Shown piece by piece: positions 1 to 5,403 of a DNA stretch of 7,732 bases. This DNA comes from Candidatus Bathyarchaeota archaeon RBG_13_52_12 (GTDB lineage: Archaea; Thermoproteota; Bathyarchaeia; TCS64), in contig MEZF01000064.1 of NCBI GenBank assembly GCA_001774245.1, positions 1 through 7,732 on the forward strand, given 5' to 3'. The translations under genes and the position numbers were made by a program. The notes under the pieces are model-generated. The model saw only the letters and a list, made by a program, of their open reading frames with translations, searched no databases and had not been told where the DNA came from. The number at the start of each line of letters is the position of its first letter. Position 1 is the first letter of the stretch.

Positions 1-424
1 CCAGCTCACCCCAGAGAAAGTCAGAGTCACTAAGACCTGGATAGAGATGAGGGTCACCGCGAACTCTCTATCCATCTGCCAATTCCCACCCTGGAGGTTT
101 CATGAGTACGTCGAGCTACTCAACGCGGTTACAGGCTGGGGAGCATCGATGCATGAGCTCGTGCTAGCAGCCCAGAGAACGCTGAACCTCGCTAGGATTT
201 TCAACCTCAGAGAAGGCTTCAAGGCGAGCGACGACTGGCTCCCAAACAGGTTCTTCGAGCCTCAAACAACCGGCAACCTCTCTAAAACTGCGGTCGATAA
301 GACCGAACTCTCAGCGGCAATAAAGACATACTACGGCATGATGGGATGGAACGAGGAGGGGATCCCAAGGCTTGAGACGCTTCAATCCCTAGGCATAGGC
401 TGGGCCCATGAAAAAATGAGATGA
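1..424 (+). CDS. Aldehyde ferredoxin oxidoreductase, C-terminal part (runs off left edge)
   Basis: The reading frame is open from base 2 at the window edge, so the ATG at 47 is internal and the gene starts outside the window. The visible ~140 residues align along their length with the C-terminus of the complete AOR just downstream: both carry an LNAVTGW or VNAVTGW motif, a FNLREG motif, a LPNRFFEP motif and an AIKTYYGMMGW-like ending. A cysteine in the segment SLSICQF lies where AORs have the last cysteine ligand of the [4Fe-4S] cluster. Family knowledge: these tungsten-pterin enzymes oxidise aldehydes to carboxylates with ferredoxin as electron acceptor, in the cytoplasm. What is visible is the C-terminal helical domain only, so the subfamily and substrate cannot be judged. 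It differs enough from its neighbour to be an older paralog and not a recent copy. It ends with TGA at 422-424. Confidence 0.9.
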   Translation, partial: QLTPEKVRVTKTWIEMRVTANSLSICQFPPWRFHEYVELLNAVTGWGASMHELVLAAQRTLNLARIFNLREGFKASDDWLPNRFFEPQTTGNLSKTAVDKTELSAAIKTYYGMMGWNEEGIPRLETLQSLGIGWAHEKMR

Positions 425-483
425 GCATCAACGCATACTGCAATCGCGCAAACGAGAGTCGAAATAACGATTTCGATACACTC

Positions 484-494
484 GTAAAAATTAA
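484..494 (+). promoter_or_regulatory. Candidate TATA-like box for the complete AOR gene
   Basis: An A/T-rich run (GTAAAAATTAA) is centred about 30 nt before the ATG pair at 519/522, in a 94-nt gap after the preceding stop. In archaea the TATA box lies roughly 26 nt upstream of the transcript start, so a promoter here would give a leaderless or nearly leaderless mRNA starting at ATG 519 or 522. It also makes the upstream ATG at 495 an unlikely start, because it would lie before the transcript start. This is inferred from position and composition only; no clear BRE is seen. Confidence 0.35.
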
Positions 495-518
495 ATGAGG
501 ACTATTCTCATAGTGATC

Positions 519-2381
519 ATGATGTATGGATTTAATGGTAAAGTTTTGAGGGTGAATTTAGATACACAAAAAATCGATGATGAATTATTAGATGAGAAAA
601 TCTATAGAAAATATCTTGGAGGTCGTAACCTAGGGTTATATTACTTGAATAAGGAGACGAGCAGGGGCGTCGACCCTCTCTCACCTGAAAACACCATCGT
701 CTTCGCGACGGGTGTCACCACCGGCGTCCCACTAACGGGGTTTTGTAGGCACAGCGTCGTAGCGAAATCACCCCTCACGAACGGCTTTGGTGAGGCCGAG
801 GCTGGTGGCTTCTGGGGAGCCGAGCTTAAATTCGCCGGCTACGACGCCATCGTAATCAAGGGTAGATCAACCAAACCAACCTACCTATGGGTCCACGATG
901 GCGAAGCCGAGCTAATGGACGCTTCAGGTATCTGGGGTCTACAAACGCGGGAGTCACAAGAGGCAATCCGCGGAGAATTGGGGGATAGGTTGGTAAGGAT
1001 CGCCCAGATAGGCCCAGCGGGGGAGAAACTGGTCAGATACGCCTGCATCTTGAACGATTTAAAGTACGCCAACGGTAGGAGCGGCCTCGGCGCCGTTATG
1101 GGCTCGAAGAATCTCAAGGCCATCGCCGTGCGTGGACATAATAGACTCGAGTTCAAGGACCCAGAGAAGATAAAGGAGATTGGAAAGTGGTATAACGAAA
1201 ACTGGCCCAAGCACCCCGGCGCACTCTCAAGAAGCAAGCTGGGGACATCGGACGGGTTACTCGCCACAAACGCCGATGGCATTCTACCGACGAGGAACTT
1301 CGTGAAAGGATCATTCGACCACGCCGAGGACATCTCAGGGGAGAGGATGAAGGACACGATCCTAGTCGGAACTGAGGGCTGCTATGCATGCTCGATAAGA
1401 TGTAAACGCGTCGTGAGAGGCAAGCCGCCCTATGAGACGGATCCAGCCTACGGAGGCCCAGAGTACGAGACACTAGCTGCGTTTGGCTCCCTGTGTGAGG
1501 TAGGCGACCTCAGCGCGATATCATACGCAAATCAACTCTGCAACGCATATGGACTAGACACCATAAGCGCCGGGGTCGCCATCGCCTTCAGCATGGAGTG
1601 CTTCGAGAAAGGCATCCTGACGAAGGACCAGTTAGGTGGCCTGGAGCCCGGGTTTGGTAACACCGAAGCAATGGTCAAATTAGTCGATATGATAGCAAAA
1701 AGAGAGGGCTTCGGCGACACCCTGGCCGAAGGCGTTATGAGGGCATCTCAAAGGATCGGAAAAGGCTCAGAAAGATACGCGATGCACGTTAAGGGGAAGG
1801 AACTCCCAATGCATGAGCCCAGAGGTAAGACGGGCCTCGCGCTACAGTACACGCTCTCACCATCAGGCGCAGACCACATGCAGGCAACGCACGACCCAGT
1901 ATTCCAGTCAAACGTTGAGAACATCAAGCCGTTGGGCATCCTCGACCCTGTGGACAGGCTGAGCCTCGGACCAGACAAGGTGAGACTATTCAAGTACCTA
2001 CAACTGTGGTGGAACCTCCTCGACTGCCTCTGCGTCTGCAAGTTCGTCATAGTACCCCACGGAGCAGGGGTATTCAAGATCAATCACCTGGTCGACATCG
2101 TCAACGCGGTGACAGGCTGGAACAGCAGCCTCCTCGAGCTCATGTTATCTTCAGAGCGTTCAATTACCTTGGCGAAGGAATTCAACCTAAGGGAAGGAAC
2201 AACTGAGGCAGATGATCGGCTCCCCAACAGATTCTTTGAACCACTGGAATCAGGCCCTAGAAAAGGAGCCAAGATATCTGAAAACGATCTAAAACAGGCC
2301 ATCATAACCTACTACAGAATGATGGGCTGGGATGACGCAGGCAAACCTGAGACAGCGAAACTTCTAGACCTCAATATTTGA
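519..2381 (+). CDS. Aldehyde ferredoxin oxidoreductase (tungsten enzyme), complete
   Basis: About 620 residues, close to the usual ~600 for AORs. The frame is open from ATG 495, but family members begin with MYG-x-x-G-K, which matches ATG 519 or 522, so 519 is preferred. Numbering from 519: the N-terminal cofactor domain (about 1-205) has GGR at 34-36, the conserved KSPLT and ELKFAGYDA segments, and the IGPAGE and GLGAVMGSKNLKAIAV stretches typical of pterin binding. The [4Fe-4S] ligands are Cys288-x2-Cys291-x3-Cys295 plus a late cysteine, most likely Cys507 in a C-x-C-x-C run (503, 505, 507). GPEYETL (about 313-319) and GADHM (His453) match the residues near tungsten in characterised AORs. 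Likely reaction: aldehyde to acid with ferredoxin reduction, cytoplasmic. The substrate is unknown. It follows a paralog (stop at 424). The first ~140 nt are strikingly AT-rich compared with the rest. Confidence 0.93.
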   Translation: MMYGFNGKVLRVNLDTQKIDDELLDEKIYRKYLGGRNLGLYYLNKETSRGVDPLSPENTIVFATGVTTGVPLTGFCRHSVVAKSPLTNGFGEAEAGGFWGAELKFAGYDAIVIKGRSTKPTYLWVHDGEAELMDASGIWGLQTRESQEAIRGELGDRLVRIAQIGPAGEKLVRYACILNDLKYANGRSGLGAVMGSKNLKAIAVRGHNRLEFKDPEKIKEIGKWYNENWPKHPGALSRSKLGTSDGLLATNADGILPTRNFVKGSFDHAEDISGERMKDTILVGTEGCYACSIRCKRVVRGKPPYETDPAYGGPEYETLAAFGSLCEVGDLSAISYANQLCNAYGLDTISAGVAIAFSMECFEKGILTKDQLGGLEPGFGNTEAMVKLVDMIAKREGFGDTLAEGVMRASQRIGKGSERYAMHVKGKELPMHEPRGKTGLALQYTLSPSGADHMQATHDPVFQSNVENIKPLGILDPVDRLSLGPDKVRLFKYLQLWWNLLDCLCVCKFVIVPHGAGVFKINHLVDIVNAVTGWNSSLLELMLSSERSITLAKEFNLREGTTEADDRLPNRFFEPLESGPRKGAKISENDLKQAIITYYRMMGWDDAGKPETAKLLDLNI

Positions 2382-2458
2382 TCCCGTCGAGCACGCAACA
2401 AGGTTTAACCAAAGAACACGCCAATACCTCACTCAATCAACTGTAGAGACTGATAGAT

Positions 2459-3568
2459 GTGGAGTACGCAATCGAAACCATCAACTTAGTCAAGAGATAC
2501 CCAACTAGCTCCCGTCTAGCCACAGCAGGCATGCCCCGCGGCCCCGCGACACGAGGCAGCGTCGGCTCCCTAGGCGTAATCATCGACTCAATCAGGGGCT
2601 CAAGAGGGCCATTCATAGAGGCTCTCAAGGGGATAAACCTCAGGATAAGAGAAGGAGAGATATTCGGAATCCTGGGACCCAACGGCGCCGGCAAAACCAC
2701 ATTGATAAAGATCCTGTGCACCCTCGTCATACACGACGGCGGCGAAGTATACGTCAACGGCCACGACCCTAGAAAGGAGACCGGAGAGGTTCTCAAGGAC
2801 CTGCAAGCCGTCCTCCCAGAGAGTCGAGGCTTCAACTGGCGCCTCACAGGCAAGCAGAACCTCGAATTCTACGCCCTCCTCTACGGCCTCAGCGACACCG
2901 ACGCTAGGAAAAGGATAGACTACCTCCTAGACTTCACCGGACTCACCGCGAGGGCAGACGACGGCATCCAGAGATATTCCACGGGGATGCAGAGGAGGCT
3001 ACTACTATGCAGGGCACTAATTAGGGACACTCCAATAATTGTCTTCGACGAACCGACCACTGGATTAGACCCCTCCTCAGCGACGGAGTTCAGGAGGATG
3101 ATCATAGACAGGCTCGTCAGGGAGGAGGGGAAGACCGTACTTCTCAGCACCCACAACCTCCAGGAGGCGCAGGAGCTCTGTGACAGGATAGCCATACTTG
3201 AGCGTGGTAAGGTGATCGCCAGCGACACGCCTGATAACATCAGGCACCTGGTCATTGAGGACCGATTGCTCAAGGTCACCATCGCTGAAGCTGAGCCAGA
3301 CTCAATGGGGAGCCTTATCAGGGACCTCGAAGCTACTGAGGGTGTACACAGCGTCGGCTCGGAGAGCGACTATGCGAAGAACCTCCGCAGTCTCACCATG
3401 CGGGTCGCGAAGGAGATGGACCTCACTCAGGTTCTCAGGCTCATCAGTCGTGGAGGATTCAAGGTCCTCACCGTAAACACCGAGGAGCCCACCCTCGAGG
3501 ACGCCTTCAATGTCATCACCGGCCATGATGACCCTTACCGATCTAGGCGGATGGCGGGAGGCAGCTAA
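2459..3568 (+). CDS. ABC-2 type transporter, ATP-binding protein (DrrA/NatA-like)
   Basis: 369 residues from GTG 2459; an in-frame stop at 2444 leaves this as the only start before the conserved first strand. Motifs: Walker A GPNGAGKTT (73-81); a Q-loop region reading LPESRG, with Glu where Gln is usual, as in several NatA-type ATPases; signature YSTGMQ (173-178); Walker B IIVFDEP with catalytic Glu198; D-loop GLDP (202-205); H-loop His232. After ~265 comes the accessory C-terminal domain common in drug/Na+/lipid exporters, ending in TLEDAFNVITG (345-355). A Gly/Arg/Ser-rich insertion of about 35 residues (roughly 16-52) separates the first strand (AIETINLVKRY) from the usual ALKGINL strand. 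It would energise the membrane protein encoded one base downstream; the exported substrate is unknown. No convincing promoter or strong Shine-Dalgarno is seen in the 77-nt gap before it; the weak GAG upstream may serve. Confidence 0.92.
   Translation: MEYAIETINLVKRYPTSSRLATAGMPRGPATRGSVGSLGVIIDSIRGSRGPFIEALKGINLRIREGEIFGILGPNGAGKTTLIKILCTLVIHDGGEVYVNGHDPRKETGEVLKDLQAVLPESRGFNWRLTGKQNLEFYALLYGLSDTDARKRIDYLLDFTGLTARADDGIQRYSTGMQRRLLLCRALIRDTPIIVFDEPTTGLDPSSATEFRRMIIDRLVREEGKTVLLSTHNLQEAQELCDRIAILERGKVIASDTPDNIRHLVIEDRLLKVTIAEAEPDSMGSLIRDLEATEGVHSVGSESDYAKNLRSLTMRVAKEMDLTQVLRLISRGGFKVLTVNTEEPTLEDAFNVITGHDDPYRSRRMAGGS
3555..3561 (+). promoter_or_regulatory. Shine-Dalgarno site deciding the permease start
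   Basis: A purine run containing GGGAGG sits inside the last codons of the ATPase gene. It ends 8 nt before TTG 3570 and 14 nt before ATG 3576. The spacing favours the TTG, which lies one base after the ATPase stop (TAA 3566-3568). This fits translational coupling of the two transporter subunits. Confidence 0.45.
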
Positions 3569-3569
3569 C

Positions 3570-4385
3570 TTGGAGATGCCGATCGCCCTCAAGCAGATCA
3601 TAGCCTTTACTCAACGCGACTTCCTCAGCTGGGCGACTTATCGCACAGCCGCCACTACGCAGGTTCTAGGAATACTAATAGCGGTTTTCAGCTGGGGCGT
3701 AGGAGCAGCCTACGTCCAACGACCTGTACAGGAGATGTATGGAAGCGACTACATATCCTTTCTACTAGTCGGCGTAGCCGTAAGTAACCTCATCCTACCG
3801 CTCATGCAGGGTATACAGAACCAGCTCAACCCCTGGACGCTCGAAACCATCCTAATGACCGGGGTTAACACACCCATCTTCGTACTGGGAAATATAATGT
3901 GGACCTACATCTTCAGCATAATCAGCTTCATACCATATCTATTCATTGGCACATCATTCTTCCACGCAACCATCAACTCGAACCCAATCGCCCTCATCCT
4001 AGCCTTCACAATCTCCGCAGCCATAATGATGGGGCTTGCCATGGTATCCACTGGATTAAGGATACTCACAAAGTCAATGGACCCTGTCACCTGGACACTC
4101 AATGTCATGCAGGCCCTCTTCGCAGGCGTAGCCTTCCCGGTGGTGTACCTAGACACCATACTTTTTCCAGGCGCCTCAACAGTATCCTGGTTCCTACCTC
4201 AAACCTGGGTCTACCACCTCTGCAGGTTAGCCATGCTCACAAACCCTAACATGACTGACCCTAACACCATGCTCGAGTTCCTCAAGGGCGCCGTCTTCGC
4301 CGTCGTCATATTGCCACTCGGCTACAAGGTTTTTTGGTGGGGGGTCAACAGATCGAAGCGCGAGGGAACCCTTGGATGGTACTAG
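3570..4385 (+). CDS. ABC-2 type transporter, permease protein
   Basis: 271 residues if started at TTG 3570 (next ATG 3576). An upstream ATG at 3510 is open but would overlap the ATPase gene by 59 nt and add a non-conserved leader. Hydropathy by eye gives six membrane segments, at about residues 28-48, 61-81, 101-128, 138-160, 175-195 and 238-258, the usual ABC-2 permease count. The stretch GVAFPVVYL followed by FLPQTWVYHLCRL matches the family's re-entrant and fifth/sixth helix region (typically G-x-x-FPV, then LP-x-T). The first ~25 residues, with QRDFLSWATYRT, resemble the amphipathic N-terminal helix of such exporters. Partner of the ATPase upstream (one-base gap), so the pair forms a plasma-membrane exporter. 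Substrate unknown. The protein ends in a basic cytoplasmic tail (NRSKREGTLGWY). Confidence 0.88.
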   Translation: MEMPIALKQIIAFTQRDFLSWATYRTAATTQVLGILIAVFSWGVGAAYVQRPVQEMYGSDYISFLLVGVAVSNLILPLMQGIQNQLNPWTLETILMTGVNTPIFVLGNIMWTYIFSIISFIPYLFIGTSFFHATINSNPIALILAFTISAAIMMGLAMVSTGLRILTKSMDPVTWTLNVMQALFAGVAFPVVYLDTILFPGASTVSWFLPQTWVYHLCRLAMLTNPNMTDPNTMLEFLKGAVFAVVILPLGYKVFWWGVNRSKREGTLGWY

Positions 4386-4417
4386 TCGATTACGCACAGG
4401 AACAGAGGATAAGATTA

Positions 4418-4436
4418 TGGCTCTAAACCCGAGCCA
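4418..4436 (+). terminator. Possible terminator hairpin after the ABC transporter genes
   Basis: TGGCTC (4418-4423) and GAGCCA (4431-4436) form a 6-bp stem with a 7-nt loop, 32 nt after the permease stop and followed by AT-rich sequence. Archaeal termination depends mainly on T-runs, and there is only AATTAACAATATT here, so the role is tentative. Confidence 0.3.
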
Positions 4437-4452
4437 ATTAACAATATTCACC

Positions 4453-4462
4453 TAGACGTCTA
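4453..4462. promoter_or_regulatory. Perfect 10-bp palindrome, possible operator
   Basis: TAGACGTCTA reads identically on both strands. It lies 18 nt upstream of the TATA-like palindrome at 4481-4488, where an archaeal activator or repressor could bind. The sequence CACCTA occurs next to it twice (4449-4454 and 4464-4469). Function is inferred from position only. Confidence 0.3.
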
Positions 4463-4480
4463 AACACCTAAATACGTGTC

Positions 4481-4488
4481 CTTATAAG
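4481..4488 (+). promoter_or_regulatory. TATA-like box flanked by an inverted repeat
   Basis: CTTATAAG is itself palindromic and resembles an archaeal TATA box. It lies between ATACGTG (4472-4478) and CACGTAT (4497-4503), an exact 7-bp inverted repeat. A transcript would start near 4510 and leave an 85-100 nt leader before the small regulator gene. A second AT-rich candidate, GTAAAATA at 4583-4590, would instead give a leaderless start at ATG 4610. Confidence 0.4.
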
Positions 4489-4516
4489 CGAGTACGCACG
4501 TATCTTTATTTGCGGA

Positions 4517-4557
4517 TAAGCAAAGTGAGATGAAGAAAGTAACAGATGCTTTGCTTA
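4517..4557 (+). repeat. 9-bp perfect inverted repeat in the leader of the regulator gene
   Basis: TAAGCAAAG (4517-4525) and CTTTGCTTA (4549-4557) are exact reverse complements separated by 23 nt. It could be a DNA operator or an RNA hairpin. It sits inside a wider pair, TAAGCGA (4485-4491) and TCGCTTA (4566-4572), so that four TAAGCR half-sites are nested symmetrically upstream of the ribbon-helix-helix gene. A short ORF (ATG 4530 to TAA 4584-4586, 18 codons) starts in the loop; whether it is translated is unknown. Confidence 0.5.
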
Positions 4558-4597
4558 CTGTAAGATCGCTTAGCGTGTGCTGGTAAAATAAGGGAAG

Positions 4598-4747
4598 ATG
4601 AATAAGAAGATGGGTCGAATCAGCGTAGAGCTCTCGGACGAGCTTGAGAAGAAGCTCAGATTCAAAACGATCGAGAAGTTCGGCGGGAAAAAAGGCGACC
4701 TCTCAAAAGCGGTAGTAGAGGCCGTGAAGAAGTGGGTTGTACAATAA
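4598..4747 (+). CDS. Small ribbon-helix-helix (CopG/VapB-like) DNA-binding protein
   Basis: 49 residues, ending with TAA 4745-4747. The sequence follows the classic ribbon-helix-helix plan: a short strand GRISVEL (6-12) that would pair in the dimer and contact DNA bases, a first helix rich in Glu/Lys/Leu (about 13-25), a turn with FGGKKGDLS (28-36), and a second helix SKAVVEAVKKWV (36-47). Small archaeal proteins with this FGGKKG-LSKAV pattern are common as transcription regulators or antitoxins. The start may be ATG 4598 or ATG 4610; homologs usually begin close to the strand, which favours 4610, and an AT-rich box at 4583-4590 would make 4610 leaderless. No toxin gene of a known family is adjacent, so a plain regulator is as likely as an antitoxin. 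It is probably autoregulated through the repeats just upstream, which is inference. Confidence 0.75.
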   Translation: MNKKMGRISVELSDELEKKLRFKTIEKFGGKKGDLSKAVVEAVKKWVVQ

Positions 4748-4768
4748 TAGGGAATGGAAAGTTACACA

Positions 4769-4903
4769 ATGGCAGATAATCCGAATAGACAATCGGCTCA
4801 CTCCGCGAGCGCAGTGCAAGATAAGTGCACTATTCGAAGCGCCCGCGGAGGAAGATGGAGACACCGATTTCTAACAGGAGTTAGGCAAGTAAAAGAAGGA
4901 TGA
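4769..4903 (+). CDS. Doubtful 44-codon ORF between the two regulator-like genes
   Basis: The ORF runs from ATG 4769 to TGA 4901-4903, 21 nt after the ribbon-helix-helix stop and 6 nt before the next start, so the spacing would suit an operon. The peptide is polar and basic, with RSARGGRWRHRF in its second half and one Cys, and I recognise no domain. Arguments against: there is no clear Shine-Dalgarno, it uses CGA/CGC arginine codons unlike neighbouring genes, and much of it is occupied by a GC-rich hairpin (4801-4850) that explains the sequence without coding. Keep as a candidate only. Confidence 0.2.
   Translation: MADNPNRQSAHSASAVQDKCTIRSARGGRWRHRFLTGVRQVKEG
4801..4850 (+). other. 17-bp imperfect hairpin, possible structured RNA or att-like scar
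   Basis: Pairs by position: 4801-4807 with 4844-4850 (7 bp, CTCCGCG/CGCGGAG), an A/C mismatch (4808/4843), 4809-4812 with 4839-4842 (4 bp, GCGC), then 4813-4818 with 4826-4831 (6 bp, AGTGCA/TGCACT) closing a 7-nt loop AGATAAG. A 7-nt bulge ATTCGAA (4832-4838) lies on the 3' side. The surroundings are AT-rich, so the GC-rich stem stands out. It lies 59 nt before the start of the helix-turn-helix-like gene. It could be an RNA regulatory element, a DNA operator or the remains of a tRNA 3' end (TTCGAAGCGCCC followed by GCGGAGG); it cannot fold as a whole tRNA. Confidence 0.5.
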
Positions 4904-4909
4904 AGAACA

Positions 4910-5377
4910 ATGATAAACGATGCTATCAGCCCAGAGGAACGTCGACTCCTGATACTGAAGGGAATAAACCAAGACCATTCAAGCATAGAGATCGCCGCCG
5001 AGATGGGAGTCGGGAAATGGATAATACTCAGTGACCTCAGGGCGATGAAGTACAACAAGGATCCGGAGCTCAAGCAGGCCTACTTTGACAAAGAAACACG
5101 CAGCAACGCGGATAAACAGTCCCAAACAAATCTAAGAGATGAAAGATTCCAACACATGACGGGTAAGACCTTTCAGGAGAAGAATTTCGAGAACATGATC
5201 AACTACTACAAGACGGAGTTGCTAGTTATATGCAAGTCGAAGGACGAGTGCACCGCTATCACAGGCCTCTCTAAGGACATACGTAAGACTTTAAAGCATA
5301 ATGAGATCCTCACTGGGCGCAAAGGGAATAATCAACTCACAGCCAAGGCACGCGAATATCTGTTACTCAGAAATTAG
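4910..5377 (+). CDS. Hypothetical protein with two helix-turn-helix-like segments
   Basis: 155 residues; I do not recognise the family. ATG 4910 is supported by AAGGA at 4896-4900, 9 nt upstream. Residues about 8-47 look like a helix-turn-helix: SPEERRLLILKGIN then IEIAAEMGVGKWIILSDLRAMKY, the usual pattern of a repeated-motif recognition unit. The middle (about 48-95) is polar, rich in Lys/Gln/Asp, possibly helical linker. Residues about 107-152 look like a second winged-helix-type unit: KDECTAITGLSKDIRKTLKHNEIL, then NQLTAKAREYLL, reminiscent of the LT-x-K-x-R-x-x-L end of archaeal winged helices. It has no signal peptide or membrane segment. The likely role is a DNA-binding regulator, possibly in one transcript with the ribbon-helix-helix gene. 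The region has lower GC than flanking metabolic genes, which may hint at a separate origin. It is convergent with the sugar dehydrogenase gene. Confidence 0.75.
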   Translation: MINDAISPEERRLLILKGINQDHSSIEIAAEMGVGKWIILSDLRAMKYNKDPELKQAYFDKETRSNADKQSQTNLRDERFQHMTGKTFQEKNFENMINYYKTELLVICKSKDECTAITGLSKDIRKTLKHNEILTGRKGNNQLTAKAREYLLLRN

Positions 5378-5379
5378 GT

Positions 5380-5389
5380 CGCGCGCGCG
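5380..5389. repeat. Alternating CG tract between convergent genes
   Basis: Ten bases of perfect CG alternation lie 2 nt after the stop of the plus-strand gene and 14 nt beyond the stop of the minus-strand dehydrogenase. A matching GCGCGCGCG occurs 15 nt beyond the stop of the nitrilase-like gene (7284-7292). The function is unknown. Confidence 0.5.
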
Positions 5390-5403
5390 TCGCCCTGAAG
5401 ATT

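Noticed and set aside
47..49. ATG 47 as a gene start
   Set aside because: The frame is open and AOR-like back to base 2, so this Met is internal.
495..518. ATG 495 as the AOR start
   Set aside because: It would add eight hydrophobic residues not seen in AORs, which begin at MYG, and it overlaps the likely TATA element.
881..1473. Long minus-strand ORFs opposite the AOR
   Set aside because: They are shadows of a well-conserved plus-strand gene, with no recognisable domains and Ser/Arg/Pro-rich composition.
4530..4586. 18-codon ORF upstream of the ribbon-helix-helix gene as a leader peptide
   Set aside because: It has no ribosome site at usable spacing, no run of regulatory codons, and lies inside the inverted repeat, which is sufficient explanation.
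4800..4852. Possible tRNA gene (7-bp acceptor-like stem, TTCGAA loop motif)
   Set aside because: It is only ~50 nt long, the T-stem 5' side (CACTA) does not pair with CGCCC, the 7-nt loop lacks T at the position before an anticodon, and no D-arm is present. Kept only as a hairpin or possible tRNA-end scar.
4798..5073. Minus-strand ORF opposite the helix-turn-helix-like gene
   Set aside because: The plus-strand gene has a good ribosome site and domain-like pattern; the opposite frame shows neither.
4598..5377. Classic toxin-antitoxin pair
   Set aside because: The ribbon-helix-helix protein could be an antitoxin, but neither neighbour resembles a PIN, RelE, MazF or HEPN toxin.
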